From positions 26,900 through 90,899 of the forward strand of contig DATBGO010000144.1 of assembly GCA_036558005.1 (NCBI GenBank): DNA of 64,000 nt. Direction: 5' to 3'. The notes below the pieces were generated by a model that did not search any database, was not told the origin of the DNA, and was given only the letters and a program-made list of their open reading frames with translations. The stretch comes from DATBGO01 sp036558005. Lineage in GTDB: Bacteria; Actinomycetota; Actinomycetes; Streptosporangiales; Streptosporangiaceae. The translations under genes and the position numbers were made by a program. This document shows positions 17,625 to 25,890 of this stretch, one piece after another. The number at the start of each line of letters is the position of its first letter. Position 1 is the first letter of the stretch.

Positions 17625-18031
17625 GCCGGCCCGCGGGCGTCTACACATCCCCGCCGCGGTAATGCACATGCCAATGGTTCATTCAGTGCATGCATACGGA
17701 CCGTGTTCGTCGTAGCGTTTTCATCATCGCAGCGTGATACCGGGGCGGTTCCGGCCACCAGGAGGGGGATGGCCGGCCCGGCCCCGGTGACCACAGCGTG
17801 CGGGCCCGGGGCAGCGGGGCAGCCGGGCTCGCGGGCGGCGCCATACCGCGCGGTGCCGGGCCATACCGCGCGGCATGGCGGCGCGGCCCGGCGGGCCGCG
17901 CCGGGTGCCGCCTACATATACCGCGCCGCCCTACATACCCGGCTACATAGTCCTGACGATGCGCGACCTGCTGCCGCGTCCCTACCCTCAGCTGTGCGAG
18001 GGCACGGGCGCTGACAGGAGGTAACCCGCTC
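17625..18031. other. 407-bp intergenic region
   Basis: No convincing gene. The left part has an inverted pair ATGCAC/GTGCAT (about 17663-17694). The middle has a 14-bp direct repeat, GCCATACCGCGCGG, at 17840 and 17860, and an 11-bp hairpin at 17879-17903. The right part has TACCCT near 17983, a possible -10, and ends with the strong ribosome-binding site of the next gene. Confidence 0.6.
17879..17903. other. Perfect 11-bp hairpin in intergenic region
   Basis: Arms 17879-17889 and 17893-17903 with a 3-nt loop. It may terminate the LuxR-regulator transcript, although it is 255 bp beyond the stop. Confidence 0.4.
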
Positions 18032-18862
18032 ATGACGCTGCCGGAGCTGCGGGCTGGCCAGGCCACGGTGCCCCAGCGGCTGCTGAGCACGGCCGCGGCC
18101 TGCCCGGGCCAGCGCGCCCTGGCCGGCGGTGCCGCCGGGCCTGGCCGCAGCTACGCCGAGCTGGCCGCCGCGATCCAGCAGGCGGCCGCCGGGCTGGCCG
18201 CGCGGGGCCTGCTGAGCCGGGACGTCGTGGGCGTCATGGTGCCGGACGCGGCCTGTCACGTGCTCGCCACCTTGGCGGTCCGGGCCGCGGGCGGCGTCCC
18301 TTCCCCGGTCCGCGCCGGGCTGAGCGTGCCGGAGATGGCGGGCCAGCTGGCCGACTGCGGGGCCAGGATGCTGCTGACCGGGCCGCCGCTGGCGGCCGCG
18401 GCGCTGGCCGCCGCGGACCGGTCCTGGGTCCGCCAGGTGATCTCGTTCGGCGACGCGGCCGGGGCGACGCCGTTCACCGAGCTGCTCCGGGCCGGGACGA
18501 TGCCGCCGGCCCCGGCCCGGCCTGACGAGCTGGCCCTGCTGCCCTACCAGCGCCAGCCCGGCGGCTGCCTGGCGGCGGCCGCGGTCACCCAGCACGACCT
18601 GGCCGGGCAGCTGGCCGGGCTGGCGGTCACCGCCGCGATCTGCGCGCGGGACGTGGTGCTGGCCGGCCCGCCGGCCGGCGACGGCCGGGCCTACACCGCG
18701 CTGCTCGACCACGCGCTGTGCAGCGGCGCCGCCGTGATCGCGGTCCCGGCCGGCCAGGTCGCCGCCGAGGCGGCCAGGTACCAGGCCACCGTCGCCATCA
18801 CCGCCGAGAGCGTGCCGGCCGGGACCGGTGACCAGTTGCGGGTGCTCGCGGTGGCGTCCTAG
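18032..18862 (+). CDS. Truncated, degenerate AMP-binding (acyl-adenylate family) protein
   Basis: The 276 residues match only the N-terminal half of an AMP-forming ligase: SYAELAAAIQQAAAGLAARG, VGVMVPDAACHVLATLA and GGVPSPV are typical of the fold. Where an active enzyme has the P-loop (YSSGTTGLPKG), this protein reads LLPYQRQPGGCLAAAAVTQH, so the ATP-binding Ser/Thr/Gly/Lys residues are gone. The adenylation core and C-terminal lid are absent. Yet the gene has a strong AGGAGGT site 9 nt before the ATG and an uninterrupted frame, so it is probably expressed, perhaps as a binding or regulatory protein. A decaying gene is the alternative. It ends 5 bp from the convergent Lrp gene. Confidence 0.75.
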   Translation: MTLPELRAGQATVPQRLLSTAAACPGQRALAGGAAGPGRSYAELAAAIQQAAAGLAARGLLSRDVVGVMVPDAACHVLATLAVRAAGGVPSPVRAGLSVPEMAGQLADCGARMLLTGPPLAAAALAAADRSWVRQVISFGDAAGATPFTELLRAGTMPPAPARPDELALLPYQRQPGGCLAAAAVTQHDLAGQLAGLAVTAAICARDVVLAGPPAGDGRAYTALLDHALCSGAAVIAVPAGQVAAEAARYQATVAITAESVPAGTGDQLRVLAVAS

Positions 18863-18867
18863 CCCGC

Positions 18868-19308
18868 TCAGATGCCGGGCGGCCGATTCTCGAACGGGGT
18901 GCTCAGCACGATCGTGGTCCTGGTGGACACGTTGGCCGCGGACCTGATCTGCTGCAGCAGGTCCTCCAGCGCCGCGGGCGAGGCGACCCGCACCTTGAGT
19001 ATGTAGCTCTCCTCGCCGGCCACGCTGTGGCAGGCCTCGATCGCGGCCAGGTGGGCGAGCCGTTCCGGCGCGTCGTCGGCGGCGGCCGCGTCGAATGGCT
19101 TGATGGAGACAAACGCGGTGAGCGGCAGCCCGGCGTGGTCAGGGTCGACGACCGCCGCGTACCCCCTGATCACGCCCCGCTCCTCCAGCCGCCGGACCCG
19201 CTGCTGCGCGGCCGACACCGACAGCCCGGTCAGCCTGGCCAGCTCGGTGAAGCTCATCCGGCCATCGCCGGCCAGCAGCGAGATGATCCTGCGGTTGGTC
19301 TCCTCCAT
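18868..19308 (-). CDS. Lrp/AsnC-family transcriptional regulator
   Basis: The 146-residue regulator has an N-terminal HTH (NRRIISLLAGDGRMSFTELA, then LTGLSVSAAQQRVRRLEERGVI) followed by a RAM/ACT-like effector domain (about 60-140) with SVAGEESYILKVRV. Such proteins sense amino acids, and lysine metabolism lies in this window, but the ligand cannot be read. TACGGT sits exactly 6 nt before the ATG, suggesting a leaderless mRNA. The 168 bp to the divergent msiK-like gene contains a palindrome at 19353-19366 that could be its operator. Confidence 0.92.
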   Translation of the reverse strand: MEETNRRIISLLAGDGRMSFTELARLTGLSVSAAQQRVRRLEERGVIRGYAAVVDPDHAGLPLTAFVSIKPFDAAAADDAPERLAHLAAIEACHSVAGEESYILKVRVASPAALEDLLQQIRSAANVSTRTTIVLSTPFENRPPGI

Positions 19309-19314
19309 GGGCTC

Positions 19315-19320
19315 ACCGTA
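19315..19320 (-). promoter_or_regulatory. -10 box, leaderless Lrp gene
   Basis: TACGGT lies 6 nt upstream of the ATG at 19308. Confidence 0.45.
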
Positions 19321-19352
19321 CCGGCGCGGCCCGGCAGTCCCGCTAGGTAACG

Positions 19353-19366
19353 GACCGGTATCGGTC
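19353..19366. promoter_or_regulatory. Palindrome in Lrp/MsiK divergent region
   Basis: GACCG-GTAT-CGGTC, perfect 5-bp arms, 45 bp upstream of the Lrp start. It is a candidate operator, by position only. Confidence 0.3.
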
Positions 19367-19476
19367 TTTACGCTCGGATAACGGCCCTGAGGCCTGGTTC
19401 AAATGGCGCGTGGCGGCAGATACGCTCCGGCCAGGGACGGCGGCGGACAGCCCGCGCCGGGCGAAAGGCGGCACCG

Positions 19477-20676
19477 ATGGGGCAGATTGTCCTGGACCAG
19501 GTCAGCAAGGTGTACTCCGGTGGCGTGAAGGGCATCGACGACCTCAGCCTGGAGATCTCCGACGGCGAGTTCATGGTGCTCGTCGGCCCGTCAGGATGCG
19601 GCAAGTCCACCGCGCTGCGCTCGATCGCCGGGCTGGAGGAGATCAGCTCGGGGACGATCTCCATCGGCAGCAGGGTGGTGAACGACCTGCCGCCCAAGGA
19701 CCGTGACATCGCGATGGTGTTCCAGAACTACGCGCTCTACCCGCACATGACGGTGGAGCAGAACCTCGCGTTCGGGCTGCAGCAGCGCAAGACGCCGCGC
19801 GATGAGATCAGGCGCCGGGTCACCGACGTCGCCAGGATGCTCGGCCTGGAGGAGTACCTCAAGCGCAAGCCGGCCGCGCTGTCGGGCGGGCAGCGGCAGC
19901 GGGTGGCGATGGGCCGGGCGATCGTCCGCGAGCCGCAGGCGTTCCTGATGGACGAGCCGCTGTCCAACCTGGACGCCAAGCTGCGGGTGTCGATGCGCGC
20001 CTCGCTGTCCCAGCTGCACGACCGGCTGGGCGTGACGACCGTCTACGTCACCCACGACCAGGTCGAGGCGATGACCCTGGGCCAGCGGGTCTGCGTGCTG
20101 CGCGACGGCAAGCTGCAGCAGGTCGACAGCCCGCAGGTGCTGTTCAGCTCGCCGGTCAACCTGTTCGTGGCCGGCTTCATCGGGTCGCCGGCGATGAACT
20201 TCACCCGCGCCGAGCTGGTCCGCGACGACGGCCCCGCGGTCACCTTCGCCGGGCACCGGCTGCCGGTGCCGCAGTCGGTCATCGACGCCAGGCCGGGGCT
20301 GGCCGGGTACTTCGGCCGGGAGCTGATCCTGGGCGTGCGGCCATCGGACTTCGAGGACGCCAGCCTGGCCGAGCCCGGCTGGGCCCGGATGCAGGCCACC
20401 GCCGGGGTGACCGAGTCGCTCGGCAGCGAGATCCACGTCCTGTTCAGCATCGACGCGCCCCCGGTGGAGCACGCCCACCTCAGCCAGACGGTCGCCGACA
20501 ACGAAGAGGACGCCGCGATCCCGCTGACCGGCGGCAAGACGCTGTGGACCGCGCGGGTCGCGGCCCGCAGCAAGATCGTCCCAGGGCAGCCGGTCGAGCT
20601 CGCCGTCGACACCACCAACCTGCAGTTCTTCGAGCCGGACAGCGGCCTGTCGGTCGGCCGGGCCGCCGTCAGCTAG
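19477..20676 (+). CDS. msiK: Carbohydrate ABC transporter ATPase (MsiK/UgpC type)
   Basis: A 399-residue ATPase of the CUT1 sugar importer class. Walker A GPSGCGKST, Q-loop MVFQNYALYPHM, signature LSGGQRQRVAMGRA, Walker B AFLMDEPLSNLDA and switch YVTHDQVEAMTL are intact. From about residue 240 a MOBE/TOBE domain follows (GVRPSDFE, FFEPDSG), typical of ATPases that can be shared among several sugar importers. It is preceded by GAAAGG 8 nt before the ATG. The importer permease operon at 24.5-29 kb lacks an ATPase, so this protein is a good candidate to drive it. The gene symbol is by analogy with Streptomyces. Confidence 0.92.
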   Translation: MGQIVLDQVSKVYSGGVKGIDDLSLEISDGEFMVLVGPSGCGKSTALRSIAGLEEISSGTISIGSRVVNDLPPKDRDIAMVFQNYALYPHMTVEQNLAFGLQQRKTPRDEIRRRVTDVARMLGLEEYLKRKPAALSGGQRQRVAMGRAIVREPQAFLMDEPLSNLDAKLRVSMRASLSQLHDRLGVTTVYVTHDQVEAMTLGQRVCVLRDGKLQQVDSPQVLFSSPVNLFVAGFIGSPAMNFTRAELVRDDGPAVTFAGHRLPVPQSVIDARPGLAGYFGRELILGVRPSDFEDASLAEPGWARMQATAGVTESLGSEIHVLFSIDAPPVEHAHLSQTVADNEEDAAIPLTGGKTLWTARVAARSKIVPGQPVELAVDTTNLQFFEPDSGLSVGRAAVS

Positions 20677-20693
20677 CCCGCCGCCCGGGCTAG
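20673..20693. terminator. Bidirectional hairpin embedding both stop codons
   Basis: Perfect 8-bp arms (20673-20680 and 20686-20693) with a 5-nt loop. The left arm contains the msiK-like TAG, the right arm the TAG of the convergent FtsX permease gene. Confidence 0.6.
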
Positions 20694-22987
20694 GGCCCCA
20701 GCACCGCCGCCGGCGGCAGCCGGGCGGCGTGCCGGGCCGGGATGGTCGCGGTCAGGCTCGACGCCACCACGGCGGCGGCGACCGCGGCCAGCATCGCCGC
20801 CGCTGACGGCGGCCGGCCGATCCCGGCGCCGATGCCGTACGCGCGGGCGCCGAGGTTGATCAGCGCCGCGCAGGCCAGCAGCCCGGTCAGCGCGCCCACC
20901 GTCACCGCGACCAGCGCCAGCACGCTGGTCCTGGTCAGCAGCGAGGCCCGCACCTGCCAGGGAGTCAGGCCCATGGCCCGCATCGCGCCGACGTCGCGGG
21001 CGTGGTCGCGGATGCCGACCAGCGACGCGGTGAACAGGTTGGTCAGCCCGATGACCGCCAGCACCGCGATCAGCCCGGCCAGCATGAACCGCACCACGTC
21101 CAGCTGCCCGGCCGGGCTCTGGGTTTCCTCCACGTCGAGCCGGTTGGCCGAGGCGCGCAGCAGCCGGGCCCTGGCCGCGCCCGGCGGCACCCCCGGCCGC
21201 AGCACCAGGCTGTAGTAGGCGGCGGGCGCCGCCGCGCCGGCCTGGCTCAGCGTGTCCCTGCCGTAGGCAAGCACCTGGCCGCTGTATTCCGGCTCGATGA
21301 TCCGGCCGACGATGTGGAAGATCACCGGGACGCCGCCGATCGGCATCCGGACGAAGTCCCCGACCCGCAGGTGGCTGACGTCCAGCAGGCCCTGGCTGGC
21401 CACCGCCTCGCCGGGCGCGCGGTAGAGCCGGCCCTGCGCCACGTGGAACGGGAACGGCCGGGCCGAGGTGCCCGTCCCCAGCGTCGTCACCGTGGTGGTC
21501 TCCCCGGGCAGCAGCGCGGGCACCCGCACCGACCGGTACACCGCCGCCACCTGCGGGTCGGACTCGACCAGCTGCCAGGCCCTGGCGCTGCTCAGCGCGC
21601 CGGGGCTGACCGTCAGCGCCGCGGCCAGGCCGATGTCGGCGGGATGCTGCTGCACGTCGTCGAGGGTGGCCCAGAAGCCGAGGCCGATCGTGATCATCAG
21701 CATCGGCACCGCCAGGCCGCCGATCGTCAGCGCGGCCGGCAGCCGGCGGACGAAGGCGCCGCGGGCGCCGAGCACGATGGCCGGCGGCAGCCGCGACTCC
21801 AGCGCGGTCCGCGCCAGCCGGGACAGCCGCCCGCGCGGCTGCGCCGGGCGCACCGCGGCGACCGGGGAGACCAGGCCCGCGCGCAGGCTGGGCACCGCGG
21901 TGGCCAGCACCACCGCGAGCTCGGTGCCGCCCGCGATCAGCAGCGCCCACGGGCCCGGCACCGGGGTCGCCGCCGCGACCACCCCGCGCCCGGTGTCCAG
22001 CAGCGCCGCGGTGAGCAGCCGCTCGGCGGCCAGGCCGGCCACGATCCCGGCCGCCCCGATCACCGCGTGCTCGGCCACCAGCACCCCGGCGACCTGGCCG
22101 GGCGTGAACCCGAGGGTCTTCAGCATGGCCAGGTCCCGCAGCTGCAGCAGCACCCGGCCGCCGGTGGCGTTCAAGATGGCCAGCACCGCCGCGCCGAGCG
22201 CGACCAGGCCGAACAGCGCCAGCAGCAGGCCGAGCAGCGGGTCCTTGCGGGCCATCGACTGCTTCACCTGCTGCCAGGTCGCCACGCTGATCACGTGCCT
22301 GCTGCCCAGCTGGGTCACCATCTGCTGGACCACGAACCCGGTCGCGGCCGGGTCGGCGATCCGCAGCCCCACTTCCTCCTGGGTGTGCCGGGTGACCGGC
22401 TCCACCCGGTGCAGCAGGCCGGGCGGCACCCACATCAGCCCGGGTGTCTGGTCGGGGTAGAACCCCTGGTCGGAGGTGTCGGCCAGGCCGGTCACCCGGA
22501 CCCGGGCGGTGTTCCCGTCCAGGCCGCCGACCAGCAGCGTGCTGCCCGCGCTGACGTGGATCGCCTGGGCCAGCGAGGACTCCAGCACCACCCCGTCCGG
22601 CTGGCCGGGCCGCAGCCAGCTGCCCTGGCGGACCAGCATCCGGCCCAGCTGCGGCATCCTGGTCCCCATCGCCCGCAGCTGGACCTGGATCCGGGTCCCG
22701 TCCTCCGCCAGGGTCGCGGCGGCCACCGGGTAGGGCCCGGCCACCCCGGTGACCCCGTCCACCCGGGCGGCCAGCCCGCGCACGCTGGTGCCCTGGGCCA
22801 GCCGCAGCCAGATCTGCGCGCCCCTGGTCTGGTTGAACAGGCCCTGCCACGGGTTGGTCGCGCCTTCCAGCAGCGCGGCCGACAGCAGCAGCGCGGTCAC
22901 CACCCCGGCGATCACCGCGGCGGCGGCCAGCAGCTGGCCGCCGCGGGCCCGCACATCCGCGCGGATCCAGCGCAGGATTCCGCGCAC
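20690..22987 (-). CDS. FtsX-family ABC transporter permease
   Basis: The 765-residue membrane protein has an N-terminal TM segment (about 17-40), a large extracytoplasmic region, then a first FtsX domain (LLGLLLALFGLVALGAAVLAI and following), further TM segments, a second periplasm-like region, and a C-terminal FtsX domain (LAVIGLTNLFTASLVGIRDHARDVGAMRAMGL). This two-FtsX layout is seen in MacB/LolCE-like and antimicrobial-peptide exporters. The GTG at 22987 follows the ATPase stop by 2 bp; the frame remains open further upstream but that stretch is a shadow of the ATPase gene. It should pair with the ATPase; cargo unknown. Confidence 0.9.
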   Translation of the reverse strand: MRGILRWIRADVRARGGQLLAAAAVIAGVVTALLLSAALLEGATNPWQGLFNQTRGAQIWLRLAQGTSVRGLAARVDGVTGVAGPYPVAAATLAEDGTRIQVQLRAMGTRMPQLGRMLVRQGSWLRPGQPDGVVLESSLAQAIHVSAGSTLLVGGLDGNTARVRVTGLADTSDQGFYPDQTPGLMWVPPGLLHRVEPVTRHTQEEVGLRIADPAATGFVVQQMVTQLGSRHVISVATWQQVKQSMARKDPLLGLLLALFGLVALGAAVLAILNATGGRVLLQLRDLAMLKTLGFTPGQVAGVLVAEHAVIGAAGIVAGLAAERLLTAALLDTGRGVVAAATPVPGPWALLIAGGTELAVVLATAVPSLRAGLVSPVAAVRPAQPRGRLSRLARTALESRLPPAIVLGARGAFVRRLPAALTIGGLAVPMLMITIGLGFWATLDDVQQHPADIGLAAALTVSPGALSSARAWQLVESDPQVAAVYRSVRVPALLPGETTTVTTLGTGTSARPFPFHVAQGRLYRAPGEAVASQGLLDVSHLRVGDFVRMPIGGVPVIFHIVGRIIEPEYSGQVLAYGRDTLSQAGAAAPAAYYSLVLRPGVPPGAARARLLRASANRLDVEETQSPAGQLDVVRFMLAGLIAVLAVIGLTNLFTASLVGIRDHARDVGAMRAMGLTPWQVRASLLTRTSVLALVAVTVGALTGLLACAALINLGARAYGIGAGIGRPPSAAAMLAAVAAAVVASSLTATIPARHAARLPPAAVLGP

Positions 22988-22989
22988 GC

Positions 22990-23772
22990 TCAGCCCCGCA
23001 GCCGCAGCACCGCGGGCACCGGGGCCCGGCCGGGGCCAGGCGCGGGCGGCGGCACCGCCGCGTCGTCGGCGACCACGCCGTCGTACATGCTGATCACCCG
23101 GTCGGCCATGCTGGCCACCCGGGCGTCGTGGGTGACCAGGATGATCGCCTGGCCGCGGTCGTGCGCCCGGCTGAGCAGCCGCAGCACCGCGCGGGTGCCG
23201 GCGCTGTCCAGGTTCCCGGTCGGCTCGTCGGCCAGCAGCAGGCTGGGCTGGTTGGCCAGCGCCCTGGCCAGCGCGACCCGCTGCTGCTCGCCGCCCGACA
23301 GCCGGGCTGGCGCCGCGTCCGCCTGGCCGGCCAGCCCCAGCTCGGCCAGCAGCTCGTCCCTGCGGGCCCGGGCCTGCCGCCGGGTGGCGCCGCCGATGAG
23401 CGCGGGCAGCTCCACGTTGTCGGCGACGCTCATGCAGGTCACCAGGTTGAAGAACTGGAACACGAAGCCGATGTGGTGCCGGCGCAGCACCGCCCAGCGG
23501 GCCTGGCTCAGCCCGTCCACCCGGGTGCCGTTCAGCCAGATCTCGCCGCTGGTGGGCCGTTCCAGCCCGCCGAGCAGGTGCAGCAGCGTCGACTTGCCCG
23601 CGCCGGACGGGCCCATCACCGCGGCGAACTCGCCGCGCCGCAGCCGCAGGTTGACCCCGCGCACCGCGGTGGCGGGGACGCCATCGCCGCGGAAGGTCTT
23701 GGTCAGGCCGGCTGCCCGCAGCAGCAGGTCCCCGCCCGGCTGGGCGGGCCGCGGCGGGCAGCTCCCGGTCAA
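22990..23772 (-). CDS. ABC transporter ATPase (MacB/LolD-like)
   Basis: A 260-residue ATPase with Walker A GPSGAGKST, Q-loop FVFQFFNLV, signature LSGGEQQRVALARAL, Walker B LLLADEPTGNLDS and switch VTHDARVA. The TTG at 23772 is chosen because AGGAGGAG lies 5 nt upstream and the codon overlaps the padR stop (TTGA), giving translational coupling. It forms the middle of a padR-ATPase-permease operon. The C-terminal 30 residues are a Pro/Ala-rich tail. Confidence 0.92.
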   Translation of the reverse strand: MTGSCPPRPAQPGGDLLLRAAGLTKTFRGDGVPATAVRGVNLRLRRGEFAAVMGPSGAGKSTLLHLLGGLERPTSGEIWLNGTRVDGLSQARWAVLRRHHIGFVFQFFNLVTCMSVADNVELPALIGGATRRQARARRDELLAELGLAGQADAAPARLSGGEQQRVALARALANQPSLLLADEPTGNLDSAGTRAVLRLLSRAHDRGQAIILVTHDARVASMADRVISMYDGVVADDAAVPPPAPGPGRAPVPAVLRLRG

Positions 23773-24275
23773 ACCAGCTCCTCCTGGCAGCGCTCCAGCC
23801 AGTCAAGGTCGGCCTGCACGTGCAGCATCGCGCCCTCGATCAGCAGCCGCGGGATCCTGCTGCCCCGGTCGGCGCTGCTGGCCAGGCCGGTCAGGCTGCG
23901 CATCTGCTTGAGGTAGTGCCGGCGCTGCCGGTTGATCAGCTCCATCCGGTCGGTGACCCCGGCCAGCGGCCCCAGCGCCAGCTTCATGAAGAAGTCGTCC
24001 CGCACCCGCGCCCCCTCGCTGGGCGCGTCCGCCCAGGCGGCCAGCGCGTCCCGGCCGGCCGGGGTCAGCTCGTACACCCGCTTGTTCGGCCGGGTGGCCT
24101 GGACCACGTCCTGGCTGCGCACCAGCCCGTCGCGCTCCAGCCGCTGCAGGGTGACGTAGATCTGGCCGACGTTGGGCGGCGGGTAGGCCTCGCCGAAGAT
24201 CTGTTCCAGCTGGCTTTTCAGCTCGTAGCCGTGTGCTGGCTCCTTGGCCAGCAGCGCTAGCAGCGGTAGGCGCAC
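23769..24275 (-). CDS. PadR-family transcriptional regulator
   Basis: The 168-residue protein starts with RLPLLALLAKEPAHGYELKS, the PadR winged helix, with QIYVTLQRLERDGLV as the recognition region, and has the C-terminal helical dimerisation domain. PadR proteins usually repress an adjacent transporter and release it on drug binding, so autoregulation of this padR-ABC-FtsX operon is likely. Start is GTG at 24275 with AAGGGGA upstream. ATGT/ACAT half-sites lie 98-125 bp upstream (24373-24400). Confidence 0.93.
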   Translation of the reverse strand: MRLPLLALLAKEPAHGYELKSQLEQIFGEAYPPPNVGQIYVTLQRLERDGLVRSQDVVQATRPNKRVYELTPAGRDALAAWADAPSEGARVRDDFFMKLALGPLAGVTDRMELINRQRRHYLKQMRSLTGLASSADRGSRIPRLLIEGAMLHVQADLDWLERCQEELV

Positions 24276-24372
24276 GACCCCGTCCCCTTCTCCCTGGCCG
24301 GCCCGCGGGCCGCGGCGTCACAGACGGCAGGATGCGGGGTCAGCCTGCCCTCGGACCCTCATCGTCGCACAG

Positions 24373-24400
24373 ACATAACGAATGTGCATGACTGCTATGT
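24373..24400. promoter_or_regulatory. Possible PadR operator
   Basis: ACAT at 24373, ATGT at 24382 and ATGT at 24397 resemble the ATGT/ACAT half-sites of PadR operators, between padR and the divergent importer. Spacing is not the canonical 8 nt. Confidence 0.25.
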
Positions 24401-24474
24401 TCGCGGCATAACGGCCGGCCGCGCGGGTAGCGGGCTGCGGACCGGCTGGCATCCGGGGCCCCCGCTGCCCTACA

Positions 24475-24503
24475 TTGACCATTACCTAACAGCGCTATAT
24501 AAC
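24475..24503 (+). promoter_or_regulatory. Promoter of the sugar importer operon
   Basis: TTGACC (24475-24480), a 17-bp spacer and TATAAC (24498-24503) form one of the best sigma-70-like promoters in the window. The predicted start is near 24510, giving a leader of about 26 nt before the ATG at 24536. Confidence 0.75.
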
Positions 24504-24535
24504 ACGCATATACAGCGCCCGCCCGGACGGAGCCC

Positions 24536-25843
24536 ATGCCGCGCATCAGCTCGCCCCGCAGGCTGGCCGCGCCGCGCGCGGCCGGCCTCGCGCTGGCCGC
24601 CGCGCTGGCGACAGCCGGCTGCGCCGCGGCCGGCGCGGCCCCGCAGCGCGCCCTGGACAGCGCCACCGGCATCGGGCCGGTCACGTTCGTGACCGGGAAG
24701 GTCGACACCGGTTACCTGCCGACCCTGATCGGCCAGTGGGACGCCGCGCACCCCGGGCAGCGGGTCACCGTCATCCAGCTGCCCGACGACGCCGACGACC
24801 AGCACGCCCAGATGGCCGCGAACCTGCAGGCCGGCAGCACCTCCTACGACGTGCTGAGCCTGGACGTGGTGTGGACCGCCGAGTTCGCCGCCAACGGCTG
24901 GATCGTGCCGCTCAGCCCGCGGCTGTTCCCGCTGGCCAGCTTCCTGCCCCCGGCCCTCGACACCGCCAGGTACCAGGGCAGGCTGTACGCGGTCCCGTTC
25001 ACCAGCAACGCCGGGCTGCTGTACTACCGCAAGGACATCCGGGCCAGGGCCGGCCGCCGGCCGCCGCGGACCTGGGCCCAGCTGGCCAGCCTGGCCCAGG
25101 CCGTCGCCCCCCGGTACGGGCTGGCCGGCTACGCCGGGCAGTTCTCCGCATACGAGGGCCTGACGGTCAACTTCGCCGAGGCGGTCCAGTCCGCGGGCGG
25201 GAGCATCCTGTCCGCCGACGGCACCCGGGTCACGCTCAACAGCCCGCAGGCACGCGCGGGCCTGAACTTCCTGGTCAGCGGGCTGCGGCAGGGCTGGATA
25301 CCGCAGGCCGCGCTCAGCTGGGACGAGGAGGCGTCCCGGCGCGCGTTCGAGGCGGGCCAGCTGCTCTTCCTGCGCAACTGGCCCTACGTCTACGGGCTGG
25401 CCAGCAAGCCGGGCCCGGGCAACAAGGTGGCGGGCAAGGTCGGGGTGACCGCCCTGCCCGGCCCGGACGGCCCCGGGTCCAGCTCGCTGGGCGGCGCGAA
25501 CCTGGCGGTCAGCGCGTTCTCCCGGCACCAGCGCACCGCGCTGGCGTTCATCAGGTTCCTCACCAGCCAGGCCAGCGAGCGGCAGATCCTGATCTCCGCC
25601 GCGCTGCCGCCGGTGTGGACCCGGCTGTATGACGACCGCTCGCTGGTCGCGCGGTTCCCGTACCTGCCGGTGCTGAAGAAAGCCATCCTCGACGCCAGGC
25701 CGCGTCCCCAGACCGCCAGCTACAACCAGCTCAGCCTGGCCATCTCCAGCGCGGTGCACCAGGCGCTGACGCAGCGGCAGGGCGTCCCCGCGACCATCTC
25801 CGCGCTGTCGGCCGAGCTGGCCCAGATCGTCCGTAACCAGTGA
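24536..25843 (+). CDS. Sugar ABC importer substrate-binding lipoprotein 1
   Basis: A 435-residue extracellular solute-binding protein of family 1. A twin-Arg-containing basic N-terminus, hydrophobic helix and lipobox ATAGC (Cys29) indicate a lipoprotein. SYDVLSLDVVWTAEFAANGWI, LYAVPFTSNAGLLYYRKDI and GGANLAVSAFSRHQRTAL are typical of trehalose/maltose/oligosaccharide binders. It heads an operon with a second paralogous binding protein and two permeases. Substrate is not readable; an alpha-mannoside would suit the GH38 gene nearby. Confidence 0.92.
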   Translation: MPRISSPRRLAAPRAAGLALAAALATAGCAAAGAAPQRALDSATGIGPVTFVTGKVDTGYLPTLIGQWDAAHPGQRVTVIQLPDDADDQHAQMAANLQAGSTSYDVLSLDVVWTAEFAANGWIVPLSPRLFPLASFLPPALDTARYQGRLYAVPFTSNAGLLYYRKDIRARAGRRPPRTWAQLASLAQAVAPRYGLAGYAGQFSAYEGLTVNFAEAVQSAGGSILSADGTRVTLNSPQARAGLNFLVSGLRQGWIPQAALSWDEEASRRAFEAGQLLFLRNWPYVYGLASKPGPGNKVAGKVGVTALPGPDGPGSSSLGGANLAVSAFSRHQRTALAFIRFLTSQASERQILISAALPPVWTRLYDDRSLVARFPYLPVLKKAILDARPRPQTASYNQLSLAISSAVHQALTQRQGVPATISALSAELAQIVRNQ

Positions 25844-25890
25844 CACCGAGGTCATCGGGTCTCCCCCACGAGAACAGAGGAGGTGGCCAC

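Noticed and set aside
14922..17669. 915-codon frame antisense to the LuxR-type regulator
   Set aside because: Same reason: no domain, skewed composition, and the sense gene has clear Walker and HTH motifs.
20690..23806. FtsX permease as a 1038-residue protein
   Set aside because: The first 270 codons are the ATPase gene read in another frame; the GTG at 22987 directly follows the ATPase stop.
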